A stretch of DNA of 64,000 nt. It comes from VRUE01 sp963705635 (GTDB lineage Bacteria; Actinomycetota; Thermoleophilia; Solirubrobacterales; 70-9). The notes under the pieces are model-generated. The model had not been told where the DNA came from. It saw nothing but the letters and a program-made list of their open reading frames with translations, and did no database searches. The DNA lies in the NCBI GenBank assembly GCA_963705635.1, contig CAVPKH010000001.1:186001-250000 (forward strand). The letters run 5' to 3'. The position numbers were made by a program, and so were the translations under genes. Below are positions 27,183 to 37,390 of the stretch, one piece after another; the stretch's first letter is position 1, and each line of letters starts with the position of its first letter.

Positions 27183-29069
27183 GTGGGGTGGCGCGTGGCT
27201 GAGGTAACGCAGGGGTCCGTGGTTGATGGGCGCTACACGGTGTTGCAGCGGATTGGCTCGGGGGGGATGGCCGATGTCTGGCTCGCCGACGACACGCACC
27301 TCCAGCGCCGCGTCGCGCTCAAGGTGCTGCACGCCCGCTTCACCCAGGATCGCGAGTTCGTCGAGCGCTTCCGGCGCGAGGCCGAGGCCGCGGCCGGGCT
27401 CCAGCACCCCAACGTCGTCGCCGTCTTCGACCGCGGCGAGGTCGACGGCACCTACTACATCGCGATGCAGTACCTGGAAGGGCGCACGCTGAAGGAGCTG
27501 ATCGAGGCCGGCCTCACCTCGGAGCAGGCGGTTGGCCTGATCCGCCAGGTGCTCGAGGGCGCCCGCTTCGCCCACCGCCACGGCGTCGTCCACCGTGACC
27601 TCAAGCCGCAGAACGTGATCGTCGACGCCGAGGGCAAGGCGACGGTGACCGACTTCGGCATCGCCCGCGCCGGCGTTTCGGAGATCACCCAGGCCGGCTC
27701 CGTGATGGGCACTCCCCACTACCTCTCGCCGGAGCAGGCCCAGGGCTTCGACGTGACCGCGGTCTCCGACCTCTACTCGATCGGGGTGATGCTCTACGAG
27801 GCGCTGACGGGCCGCGTGCCCTTCGAGGGCGAGAGCGCCGTTGCGGTGGCGATGAAACAGGTCTCCCAGGCCCCGCAGCGACCCAGCTCGATCAACCCGC
27901 AGGTCTCACCGGCGCTCGACGCCGTGGTGATGCGGGCGCTGGAGAAGGAGCCGGGCCAGCGCTTCCAGAGCGCCGACGCTTTCATCGCCGCGCTCGACGC
28001 CGCGCTGAAGGAGCCGGGCGGCGGTGGCGGGACGGCGGCCTTCGCGGCTCTGCCGCCGATCGTCGCCACGCCCGAGGAGCCGATCGAGGAAGGCGAGGAG
28101 GAGAAGTCGCGGCGGCTGATCTGGATCCTGGTCGCCGCCGCGGTGCTGATCGGCCTCCTGGCCGGCTTCGCGCTGACCCGCGACACCACCACCGAGGTGC
28201 CCAACGTCACCGGCGAATCGCTCAACCTCGCCTTCGCGCGGCTGCAGCAGGACGGCTTCAACGTCGGCGAAGTGAAGCGGGTCGAGCGCGAAGCGCCGGC
28301 CAACACGGTGCTGGAGCAGGACCCATCGGCATCGCCCCCCGCCGACGAAGCCTCGCTCGACTGCGCCTTCCTCAGCTTCTTCTGCTCGAAGCCGAAGGTG
28401 ATGCTGACCGTCAGCGCCGGTCCCGGCAGCGCCAAGGTTCCCTCCACCTCGGGGCTGACCGTCGCCGAAGCCGAAGCCGAGCTCGAAGCCGCGGGGTTCA
28501 AGGCACGGGTCGAAACGGCGCATTCCGATCGGGTTGAAGAGGGGCAGGTGATCCACTCCGACCCTTCCGGCGGCGAAACCGCGACCCGTGGCACCGACGT
28601 CCTGCTCACCGTCTCCAGCGGGCCGAAGCTGGCGACCGTGCCGGTGCTGGCGGGGACCCAGCGCTCGGTGGCGGTGCAGCAGATCCGCGGCCGCGGCTTC
28701 ACCCCCAGCGTTGAAGAAGAAGCGAGCGCGAAGCCGGCGGGGGAGGTGATTCGCCAGGCGCCTAACGCGGGCTCGCAGCTGCCCGCCGGCTCGACCGTCT
28801 CGATCGTTGTCTCCCAGGGCGAAGAAAAGGCGCAGGCGCCGAACGTGATCGGCAAGCTGCGCGCCGAAGCGGTCGAAGCGGTGCGCGAAGCCGGCCTCAA
28901 GCCGGTGGTTCAGGAACAGCTGACCGAAGTCCCCTCCCAGGTCGGCCGCGCCACCGACCAGTTCCCGCCGCCGGGCTCTGAGCTGAAGCCGGGCTCGACC
29001 GTGACCGTGGTGGTGGGGAAGGCGGCGAGCGCCGCCAGCGAAGAAACGGAAGCGGGCGAAGAAGAATGA
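27183..29069 (+). CDS. pknB: PASTA-domain serine/threonine protein kinase PknB
   Basis: 628 residues from GTG 27183; GTG 27195 (VAEVTQGSVVDGRY) is an equally good or better start. Kinase domain: IGSGGMADVWLA, VALKVL lysine, catalytic loop VVHRDLKPQNVIV (about residue 137), TDFGIARAG, GTPHYLSPEQAQG. A single membrane segment (IWILVAAAVLIGLLAGFAL, about 315-333) is followed by four PASTA repeats (about 340-610) that bind peptidoglycan fragments or lipid II. The second PASTA has an insert with two Cys (DCAFLSFFCSKP) that could form a disulfide. Acidic tail. Stop overlaps the ddl ATG. Confidence 0.95.
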   Translation: MGWRVAEVTQGSVVDGRYTVLQRIGSGGMADVWLADDTHLQRRVALKVLHARFTQDREFVERFRREAEAAAGLQHPNVVAVFDRGEVDGTYYIAMQYLEGRTLKELIEAGLTSEQAVGLIRQVLEGARFAHRHGVVHRDLKPQNVIVDAEGKATVTDFGIARAGVSEITQAGSVMGTPHYLSPEQAQGFDVTAVSDLYSIGVMLYEALTGRVPFEGESAVAVAMKQVSQAPQRPSSINPQVSPALDAVVMRALEKEPGQRFQSADAFIAALDAALKEPGGGGGTAAFAALPPIVATPEEPIEEGEEEKSRRLIWILVAAAVLIGLLAGFALTRDTTTEVPNVTGESLNLAFARLQQDGFNVGEVKRVEREAPANTVLEQDPSASPPADEASLDCAFLSFFCSKPKVMLTVSAGPGSAKVPSTSGLTVAEAEAELEAAGFKARVETAHSDRVEEGQVIHSDPSGGETATRGTDVLLTVSSGPKLATVPVLAGTQRSVAVQQIRGRGFTPSVEEEASAKPAGEVIRQAPNAGSQLPAGSTVSIVVSQGEEKAQAPNVIGKLRAEAVEAVREAGLKPVVQEQLTEVPSQVGRATDQFPPPGSELKPGSTVTVVVGKAASAASEETEAGEEE

Positions 29070-30034
29070 GGGTCGCGGTCCTCTCCGGGGGCCGTTCCTC
29101 CGAGCACGAGATCTCGCTGCGCTCGGGCGAGGCGGTGGCCGGCGGTCTCGAGCAGGCGGGCCACGAGGCGCTGCCGGTGACGATCTCGCGCCGGGGGTCC
29201 TGGAGCCTGGGGGGAGACCCGGTCGCGCTGGCGCCCGGCGCCGGCCTGCTCGGCGCCGACGTCGCCTTCCCCGCCCTGCACGGCCCCTTTGGCGAGGACG
29301 GCAGCGTGCAGGGCCTGCTCGAGTGGCTCGACCTTCCCTACGTCGGCTCCGACGTCCTCTCCTCCGCGATCTGCATGGACAAGCTGACGCTGAAGCGCCT
29401 CTTCGCCAACGCCGGCATCCCGCAGGTCGATTTCGTCGCCGTCGGCGAGCCGGCTTGGCGCGAGCGCTGCGAGGCGATCGAGGCGCCGCTCTGGGTCAAG
29501 CCCTCGCGGCTCGGCTCCAGCGTCGGGATCAGCCGCGTCGAGGGAGCGGGCGCCGAGCTCGACGCGGCGATCGAGCTGGCACGCCGCCACGACCCGCGCG
29601 TGATCGTCGAGGCCTCCGCCAGCGGCCGCGAGGTCGAGTGCTCGCTGCTGGGCAACGAGATCGTCGAGGCCTCCCAGCCGGGCGAGATCGTCGCCAACGG
29701 CGACTGGTACGACTACGAGACCAAGTACCGCGAGGGGGGGATGGAGCTGGTGGTCCCGGCGCCGATCCCCGAGGCGCTGCTGGCGCGGGTGCGCGAGCTG
29801 GCCACAACCGCCTTCGAGCTCGGCGGCTGCGCCGGCCTCGCCCGCTGCGACTTCTTCGTTGAGCCCGACGGCGCCGTCCTCGTCAACGAGATCAACACGA
29901 TGCCCGGCTTCACCGAGACCAGCGCCTACGCCAAGCTCTGGGAGGCCTCAGGCCTCGACTACCCGAGCCTCTGCGACCGCCTCGTCAGCCTCGGGGTCGA
30001 GCGCCACCGGCAGGCTCGCTCGTACGAGTTCTGA
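29066..30034 (+). CDS. ddl: D-alanine--D-alanine ligase (second paralogue, in cell-wall cluster)
   Basis: 322 residues from ATG 29066. Features are VLSGGRSSEHEISLRSG, ALHGPFGEDGSVQGLLE, YVGSDVLSSAICMDK, WVKPSRLGSSVGISRV and LVNEINTMPGFTETSAY, the canonical Ddl pattern including the N-x-MPGFT metal-binding end. It is likely the housekeeping ligase. Its last 50 bases overlap the 3' end of the opposite-strand SecD-like gene. Confidence 0.94.
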   Translation: MRVAVLSGGRSSEHEISLRSGEAVAGGLEQAGHEALPVTISRRGSWSLGGDPVALAPGAGLLGADVAFPALHGPFGEDGSVQGLLEWLDLPYVGSDVLSSAICMDKLTLKRLFANAGIPQVDFVAVGEPAWRERCEAIEAPLWVKPSRLGSSVGISRVEGAGAELDAAIELARRHDPRVIVEASASGREVECSLLGNEIVEASQPGEIVANGDWYDYETKYREGGMELVVPAPIPEALLARVRELATTAFELGGCAGLARCDFFVEPDGAVLVNEINTMPGFTETSAYAKLWEASGLDYPSLCDRLVSLGVERHRQARSYEF

Positions 30035-31082
30035 TCGCCACCTGCCGCACCAGCTTCAGGCCGACCGGCAGCGCGCCGATCCTCAGGATCGTCGCCAGGT
30101 CCCGGGCTTGCTGGACCGTGTCGAAGCCGCCGGCGATCTGAGCGCCGACCCGCCCGTCGATCCCGTCGGGGTTCTCGGCGAAGTTGATAATCGGCCGAGT
30201 CTTCACCTCGTCCTCGAAAACGACGGCGAGGTGGCCGGAAAGCACTTCAGCCATCGCCGCGGTTACCGGCCCCGTCGCCCCCGCCCGCCCCCGCTGCGCG
30301 ATCGCCCGAGTCAGCCGCTCGAAGTCGGCGCGGCCCTCTGCGGTGAATTCGAAAGTGACGATCGGCGCGCCGAATTCGTCAACCCCCTGCAGGGGGTTGA
30401 CGATCTCCGAGCCGCCGAGCGCCGGCCTGTCCTTGAGCGCATACCAGCCGGGGGCTGCGGTCTCGCTGACTTTCCCAAGAGAGTCGCTCGGTTGCTCGGA
30501 AACGACCACCGTGTCATCGGCGCCCTGCCTGGATGCCAGCTTGAGCGCGTTGCGCTTGCTTGGCAAGGCGCCGGCAAAGATCAGCTGGCTGTTCGAGCGC
30601 CGCCGGACGTCCCGGCCCGCCGCCTTCCATTCTCGTTCCGCCCGGCGCAGCGGGCCAGCTTCCGGCTCTCTGCCGGGGTGGCCCCCGATCGCCAGCTCGC
30701 GCCCGATCAAGTTGGGCTCCCAGTCATAGAAGCGGAGCTGGCCGCTGCCCCCGAGCAGCCCCATCACCCGCCGCGCCCTCGCCCTGGAGCCAAGGCTCGG
30801 CAGGACGACGCGAATGCGCCTTTCGCCGAGCGAGCGAACTTCCGCTCCGGGCAGCGCCAGCGCCTGCAGCCGCGCGCAGAGGATCCTTTCGGCCACGGCG
30901 CGAGCCCCCGCCGTGGCATCTCGCTCTGTCGCCCGCAACTCGTAAACGAGCTCGAGTGAACGGGCGGCTTGCCGGCCCCCGCAGGTGACTCCGGCATCCG
31001 CGGGGTCAATACGCGCGACGAGCGCCGTCGCCGCGCCGGTGGCGATCGTGAGTATCAAGCTGAAGCAAACGATTCGTCGCAC
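29985..31082 (-). CDS. Orphan SecD-like periplasmic-domain protein
   Basis: About 365 residues from GTG 31082 (a longer frame reaches 31124). One N-terminal hydrophobic segment (RIVCFSLILTIATGAATALVA) suggests export with or without anchoring. The C-terminal part GADDTVVVSEQ..., AGWYALKDRPALGGSEIVN, TFEFTAEGRADFERLTRAIA and the end GGFDTVQQARDLATILRIGALPVGLKLV match the outer P1 domain of SecD, whose last stretch is a SecD hallmark. No SecD membrane helices follow. Unusual: a complete SecD P1-like domain without the transporter part. The 3' end overlaps ddl. Confidence 0.7.
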   Translation of the reverse strand: MRRIVCFSLILTIATGAATALVARIDPADAGVTCGGRQAARSLELVYELRATERDATAGARAVAERILCARLQALALPGAEVRSLGERRIRVVLPSLGSRARARRVMGLLGGSGQLRFYDWEPNLIGRELAIGGHPGREPEAGPLRRAEREWKAAGRDVRRRSNSQLIFAGALPSKRNALKLASRQGADDTVVVSEQPSDSLGKVSETAAPGWYALKDRPALGGSEIVNPLQGVDEFGAPIVTFEFTAEGRADFERLTRAIAQRGRAGATGPVTAAMAEVLSGHLAVVFEDEVKTRPIINFAENPDGIDGRVGAQIAGGFDTVQQARDLATILRIGALPVGLKLVRQVAIRTRTSEPAGGARPRG

Positions 31083-31092
31083 GGCAAAGGCC

Positions 31093-32606
31093 CTAACCCA
31101 GCAGTTTGATGTCGCTGATCTCAACCTGGAAGCCGCCGAACTGGTCGCCGGCTTCCGAGGCCTTGTTGAACCAGAGCAGGAAGTAGCTGGCGGGTTCGCG
31201 CGGGGCCAGGTCGATCTCCTGGGTCGAGGAGGCGTCGACCACGGTGCCGATCGGTTCTCCCCAGCCCGAGAGCTCTTCCGGGGGCCCGGAGGGGGCAGCG
31301 AAGACCTCGGCGTCCCAGCCCGGCGTCGGCGTGCGCACGATCATCCTCGTCGGCTTCGCCGGCGAGGTGACCGTCACGTAGACGCCGACCCCGGGGTCCG
31401 GGCCGGTCTTGGTGCCGGCGAAGGTGTCGGATTCGTAGTGCTCCGTTTCCCACGCGGTCCCGCTCGGGTCGCCGTCGACAGCCAGTTCGACCTTGCTGCC
31501 AACCTCTTCGCCGTCGCCCTGGGGGTCGTAGTCGGTCGCCGAGCTGATCGTGATCGGGGCGCCCTTGCCCTTGTTGGCGCCACCGCCTCCGAGCCCGTCG
31601 GAGATCAGCTTCACGGCGAGCAGCGAGCCGCCGGCGACGATCAGCACGCCGACGATCGCGGCCCAGCTCCAGCGCGCTCGTCCCGAGAGCTTGCGTTTCG
31701 GCGGCGGCACCGCATCGAGCACGCTGGTCGCCTCGCCGGTGGTCGAGCCGGCGCGGGCGGCCTCGACCTCGAGCGCGGTCGAGAGGTCGTCGATCATCTC
31801 GCCGACGTGCTGGTAGCGCTCGGCCGGGTCCTTGGCCGTGGCCCGCTCGACCACCAACGCGACCGCGGCGGAGACCTCGGGACGGCGCCGCTGCACGTCG
31901 GGCAGCTCCTCGTTGACGTGTTTCATCGCCACCCCGACCTGGCTGTCGGCCTCGAACGGGACCTGGCCGACCAGCATCTCGTAGAGGACGACGCCGAGCG
32001 AGTAGATGTCTGAGCGGGGGTCGACGGGACGCCCCATCGCCTGCTCGGGCGCCACGTAGTCGGTGGTGCCGAGCACCCGGCCGGTCACCGTCATCCCGTC
32101 CTGCTCGAGCTGGCGCGAGATGCCGAAGTCGGTCAGCTTCGCCCGTCCCTCGGAGTCGATCAGGATGTTCTGCGGCTTGATGTCGCGGTGGACCATCTTG
32201 CGGGCATGGGCGACGGGAGGCCCCTGGCGATCTCGATCGCGTAGGCGATCGCCTCCTGCGGATCGAGCGCGCCGGTGCGGTTGACGCGCTGCTTCAGCGT
32301 TTCGCCCTCGACGTATTCGAAGACGATGTAGGGATGGCCGCCGTCCTCGCCGGCGTCGATCACCGAGACGACGTTTGGGTGCGAGAGCTTGGCCACCGCC
32401 CGCGCCTCCTGGCGGAAGCGCTCGAGCTGGTCGGCCTGCTCGGACATCTCGCGGTGCATCACCTTGACCGCGACCTGGCGATCGAGCGTCTGGTCCCGCG
32501 CCAGGTAGACCGTCGACATGCCGCCGCTGCCGAGCTTCGCCTCCAGCCGGTAGCGGCCGGAGAGCACGGTCCCGATCATCGCGCTGCTTGTGGGGCGGAC
32601 ATCCAT
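31093..32606 (-). CDS. Serine/threonine protein kinase with discoidin-like outer domain (one frameshift)
   Basis: From ATG 32606 (or ATG 32579, MIGTVLSGRYRLEAKLG) the kinase N-lobe has LGSGGMSTVYLARD and VAVKVMHREM. Near 32205, beside GGGAGGCCCC, the frame shifts by one base and continues MVHRDIKPQNILID, LTDFGISRQL, TTDYVAPEQAMG. A membrane segment (ARWSWAAIVGVLIVAGGSLLAVKLI) follows, then an external beta-rich domain of about 140 residues (ITISSATDYDPQGDGEEVG...SYFLLWFNKAS...GFQVEISDIKLLG) that resembles F5/8 type C (discoidin) sugar-binding folds seen on actinobacterial kinases. About 504 residues total. Followed by the SecD-like gene 11 bp later. Confidence 0.85.
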
Positions 32607-32680
32607 GGAGGCTTGCCTGAGGGTATTCGCGAACCGAGCCTCAGTGGTAGCTCGCGCCGCCGCCGGTCTCGCCTGCCCGC

Positions 32681-33402
32681 TTGCAGCGACGCGTGAATTT
32701 TGAAATGGTCAGCCGAGTCATGTCGGTCCAGGTGGAACAGGGGATGGCCGCTCAGCCGATGACGGCGAGGGTCTGGCGATGGAAGGGGACCCCCTCTGAC
32801 GTCGTGCGGATCGCCGACACCGTCTCCCGCGCCGCCGCCGGCCCGCTCTCGATCGAGGTGACCGATGCGATGGGAACCAGGGATTTCACCAGCACGGCGG
32901 AGCTCGAGCGGGCGCTGACCCAGCCCTTCCACAGCCTCGCCCTGCAGGCGGTCGGCAGCGAGTGCAAGGTGACGGCCGTCTTCGACGCAACGGGAGTCCA
33001 CAGCACCGCCGCGGTGACGATCCTCGCTTCTGGAAGCGATCTGCCTCGGGCCGCAGCGGCCTGCGGGGCGGTGATGGGCGCGGCGAGCGCCGGGGCGCGA
33101 GAACCGAAGGGCACGCCGCCAGCGGAAATCGAAAAATGGGCGGGGATTGGCTCTTTCGGCTCGATTATCGGCCCCGCCATCGCCCTGCTGGCGGGTGAAG
33201 GCAACCCGGGTTTGCTGCTGCTGCTCATTGCGGTGACCCTGCTCGGCCTGGTCAGTGTCTTCTTCTACCTCGGCTACGAAACCCTGATCCCCCGAGTGGA
33301 GCTGCTCGCGCCGGGGCAAGCCCCGCGGATCCACAAGGTCGCCCTCTGGCTCGGCGGCGCGGTGGGCGCCACCCTGGTCGGCGCGGCGATGTCGGGAGTG
33401 CT

Positions 33403-33406
<4 letters not shown>
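32681..33406 (+). CDS. Membrane protein of unknown function
   Basis: 241 residues from 32681; in-frame ATGs at 32705 and 32720 are alternatives and the true start is uncertain. The first 150 residues look soluble (RVWRWKGTPSDVVRIADTVSRAAAGPLSIEVTDA...). Two or three membrane segments follow (FGSIIGPAIALLAG, LLLLLIAVTLLGLVSVFFYLGY and IHKVALWLGGAVGATLVGAAM). I do not recognise a family. Divergent from the STPK gene and convergent with purM, whose stop overlaps its last bases. Confidence 0.6.
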
Positions 33407-34409
<1,003 letters not shown>

Positions 34410-34413
<4 letters not shown>

Positions 34414-35753
34414 GACGGCGATTCTTTCAGGCGCTGGACCAAATCGGGAACTGGTTCGAATACGTAGCCGCGGCCCTTGCTTCGACGCAACAGCAAGCCG
34501 CGCTCGTCGAGGTCGGAGAGATCGGAGCGAGCCGTCTCGTGGGTCACTCTATGGCTGGTTGCGTGGCTGCCGAAGGTGTAGGCGCCATCGGGATTTCGGA
34601 TCGCGTCTGTGAGTAGCGCCAGTTGCCGGTGGTTGAGGCCGCCGGCGCCTTGAAGCAGCCGCTCGACGTCGCGCACCTCGGCGATCTTGCGCTGCATGTA
34701 GACGTCGTGCCGGTCGAGCGCCTTTTCGATCGCCTCGAGTTGATGGATGAGGAAGTAGGTCAGGTCGCCTTCATCCGTCTCGGACTCGACGAACGCGCGG
34801 GCGTACTTGGCCGGCGCTTCGCGAATGACCGGCGAGATCGGCAGGTACTCGATCAACCAGTAGCCGCGTCGCTGCATCAGCCACGAGAAGAGGATCCGCG
34901 CTGTCCGCCCGTTGCCGTCCTCGAACGGGTGGTCGTAGCCGAGCCAAAAATGCACCAGGATCGCTCGCACCACCGGATGGATGAAGCGGTCGTCGTCGTC
35001 CCGTTCGTTGGCGAAGTCGCAGAGTTGCCGCATCCGCCCCGGCAGCTCCTCGGCCGCGGGGGGGACATGGATCGGCTGCTCGTCCTCGTCGCGGTCGAAG
35101 ACCGCCACTCGCTCTTCCCCCGGTTGTTGCAGGCGGCCCGCGGCGGAGGGGTCGTCGAGGGTCCCTTCGGTGACGATCCTGTGCAGCTCCAGGAGGGAGT
35201 CGAGGTCGAGCCTGTCGCCCATCTCTTCCCGCACGTACTGGAGGGCCCGGTAGTTGTTGGCGATCATTCGCTCGCCGCGGTCCCTCGGCTCGCGCCCGGT
35301 TCGCAGCATTTCCTTGGCAACTCGTCTCGAGGTGGTCGCTCCCTCGAGCTGGCTCGAGCGAATGGCCTCCTCCATCAGGGAGTTGACCAGGAACCTCTGG
35401 CCTGCCTGCTTTTCGGAGGTCACCACCTCGTCCATCGCCACCTCCCCGCTTGCCCGTTGATCTACGCGGTGCAGCCGCTTGAGCACCAGGTCGGGCAGGC
35501 CGTAGCGAAACAACGTCCCCTCCTTGTCGCGCCATGGCAAGACGCGGGCTTCGGCGGCACGGCTCGTCTTCAACCCGAGCCACCATTCTTCGCTGCTCAG
35601 GTCACCCGGTGGGTTCAGATGCCGGAGCTTGTCCCAGTGCAGGTACCTGCCTTCGACTGGCGCGCTTTTCAGCGCCTTCAGCGCCTGCACCATGGCCTCG
35701 CCTCCCAATTTGGCGATCAGCTCCAGGTATGTCGGGGCTTTCTCTACGTACAT
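34410..35753 (-). CDS. Fic family protein (class II, with N-terminal inhibitory helix and C-terminal winged helix)
   Basis: 447 residues from ATG 35753. Fic enzymes transfer AMP or similar groups to hydroxyls. The active motif is HPFEDGNGRTAR (about residues 275-286), complete with catalytic His. The inhibitory motif SSQLEG (133-138) lies N-terminal, which makes this an auto-inhibited class II Fic. The last 90 residues (HATSHRVTHETARSDLSDLDERGLLLRRSKGRGYVFEP) look like a winged helix-turn-helix DNA-binding domain. The gene starts inside a pair of 35 bp direct repeats, so self-regulation is likely. Downstream purM overlaps by four bases. Confidence 0.9.
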
Positions 35754-35835
35754 CCAAATCTAATCCAAGTTCATCCAAATCTTGGAATAGAGTAGACCAA
35801 ATCCAAATCTAATCCAAGTTCATCCAAATCTTGGA
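35752..35835. repeat. Pair of 35 bp direct repeats with phased ATCCAA hexamers
   Basis: The same 35 bases occur at 35752-35786 and 35801-35835. Each unit carries three ATCCAA hexamers about 10-11 bp apart (first unit at 35752, 35763, 35773) and ends in AATCTTGGA, which pairs with TCCAA. The block is far more A/T-rich than the surroundings. The first unit covers the fic start codon and the second runs into the uppP 3' end (stop at 35820-35822). Looks like an operator for several protein subunits on one DNA face. Confidence 0.75.
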
Positions 35836-36647
35836 TTACTGGCGCGCAGCCTCGCCAGCACGGTCACCGCCAGCCCCGCTCGGTACGCCGCATACGGCCA
35901 GAGCGCGCGGTCGCGCTCGACCAGCTTGATCAGGCGCTGTGAGGCGAGGGTCGAGGCGAAGGAGGCGCCAACGCCGATCGCCATCGTGCGGCGCAGCTCG
36001 GGGGAGGTGCCGCGGCGCGCCAGTCGCGCGCCCTTCAGCGCCGTGGCGCCGACGATGATCGGCAGCGCGATCGTGCGCGAGAGCAAATTGGCCTGGTCGC
36101 GGGAGAAGCGCCGCCAGCGGGCCGCGGCGAGGGTGATGCCGTTGCGCGAGACGCCGGGGGCGAGGGCGGCGGCTTGAGCGACGCCGAGGGCGAGGCCGTC
36201 GGCCGCGCCCGCCTCGCCTCGGCCGCGCAGCTGCGGGCGGGTGTCGCCGAGCAGCATCGCCGCGGCGCCGGCGAGCAGGCCGATCGCGGTTGCCCTGGGG
36301 CCGCCGAGCCGCCGCTCGATCGAGCGCTCGAACCTGTAGCCGACGAGCGCGGCCGGCAGGAAGGAGAGGGTCAGCACCACGGCGCCGCGGGCGTCGAACT
36401 CGCGCAGCTCTTCGGCGATCAGCTGGCGCTGGCCGATCAGCAGCGCCGCCGCGGCGCCGGCGTGCAGCGCCACCTCAAAGCTCTTGCGCAGCTCCGGATC
36501 GATCGCGTCCCAGTCCCACCCTGCCAGCCAGGGGACGAGGACGATGTGGGCGGAGCTGGAGACCGGCAGCAGCTCCGTCGGTCCCTGGACGACGCCAAGG
36601 GCCAGCGCCCGCGCCGCCGGGATCCGCCCGTCGGCCGACCCGCTCAA
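35820..36647 (-). CDS. uppP: Undecaprenyl-diphosphatase UppP/BacA
   Basis: 275 residues from TTG 36647 with about seven to eight membrane segments. Removes a phosphate from undecaprenyl diphosphate to recycle the cell-wall lipid carrier. Motif 1 is GVVQGPTELLPVSSSAHIVLVPWL (family GxxQGxTEFLPVSSSGH), and PGVSRNGITLAAARWRRFSRDQA gives the second catalytic motif. The last residues (SNPRFG) are encoded by the repeat in front of fic. TTGA overlap with dedA upstream. Confidence 0.93.
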   Translation of the reverse strand: MSGSADGRIPAARALALGVVQGPTELLPVSSSAHIVLVPWLAGWDWDAIDPELRKSFEVALHAGAAAALLIGQRQLIAEELREFDARGAVVLTLSFLPAALVGYRFERSIERRLGGPRATAIGLLAGAAAMLLGDTRPQLRGRGEAGAADGLALGVAQAAALAPGVSRNGITLAAARWRRFSRDQANLLSRTIALPIIVGATALKGARLARRGTSPELRRTMAIGVGASFASTLASQRLIKLVERDRALWPYAAYRAGLAVTVLARLRASNPRFG

Positions 36648-37333
36648 GCGCTCGGCGAGCGAGCGGCCTCCACGGCGTCGGCGGGCTCCTCCTCGTCCGG
36701 CCCGTCACCGCGCCTGCGCTTCACGATCAGGTAGATGACCCCGCCGACGATCGCCGCCAGCACCACGTAGTCGAGGTAGCCGAGCTTGTGGCGCCACTGC
36801 TCCCAGTTTTTGCCGACCGCTTCGCCGATCAGCGCCAGCATCAGCACCCAGGGGATGCAGCCGGCGAGCGTGTAGGCCGTAAAGCGCCCGAACGGCATCC
36901 TCGCCACCCCGGCGGGAAGCGAGATGAAGGTGCGGACGATCGGCAGCATCCGCGAGAAGAAGACGGTGGCGGCGCCGTAGCGCTCGAACCAGTCGTCGGC
37001 CCACTTCAGGTGCTTGGGACTGATGTGGATCAGCTTGTTCTTCTCCAGCAGGTCGAGCCGCCCGTAGTAGCCGACGGCGTAGGCGATCCAGGAACCGACC
37101 AGGTTGCCGAGCACGCCGGCGGTGACGATGCCGAACAGCGTCAGTTCGCCTTCGGCGGCGCTGAAGCCGGCGAAGAGCATGATCGCCTCGCTGGGCACCG
37201 GTATGCAGGCGGACTCGAGCAGCATCAGCAGGAACACGGCGACCACCCCGGCGGAGCCGATGAAGTCGGTGGCGACGTTGACGATCGGGTCGACGATCTT
37301 GTCGCTGACGCTGGCGAGCAGGAGAAGCGGCAT
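36644..37333 (-). CDS. DedA family membrane protein
   Basis: About 229 residues from ATG 37333 (a longer frame begins at 37372). DedA proteins act as lipid scramblases or flippases, including for undecaprenyl phosphate, which fits the overlap with uppP. Family features are FLLMLLESACIPVPSEAIMLFAGF, GNLVGSWIAYAVGYYGR and FERYGAATVFFSRMLPIVRTFISLPAGVARM. The C-terminal tail is acidic then variable. Confidence 0.92.
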   Translation of the reverse strand: MPLLLLASVSDKIVDPIVNVATDFIGSAGVVAVFLLMLLESACIPVPSEAIMLFAGFSAAEGELTLFGIVTAGVLGNLVGSWIAYAVGYYGRLDLLEKNKLIHISPKHLKWADDWFERYGAATVFFSRMLPIVRTFISLPAGVARMPFGRFTAYTLAGCIPWVLMLALIGEAVGKNWEQWRHKLGYLDYVVLAAIVGGVIYLIVKRRRGDGPDEEEPADAVEAARSPSA

Positions 37334-37390
37334 TCGTGAAGCGGGGATTGTAGGCGGGAAGCCAGGCAGCAACTAAACTGGCCAGGTTCT

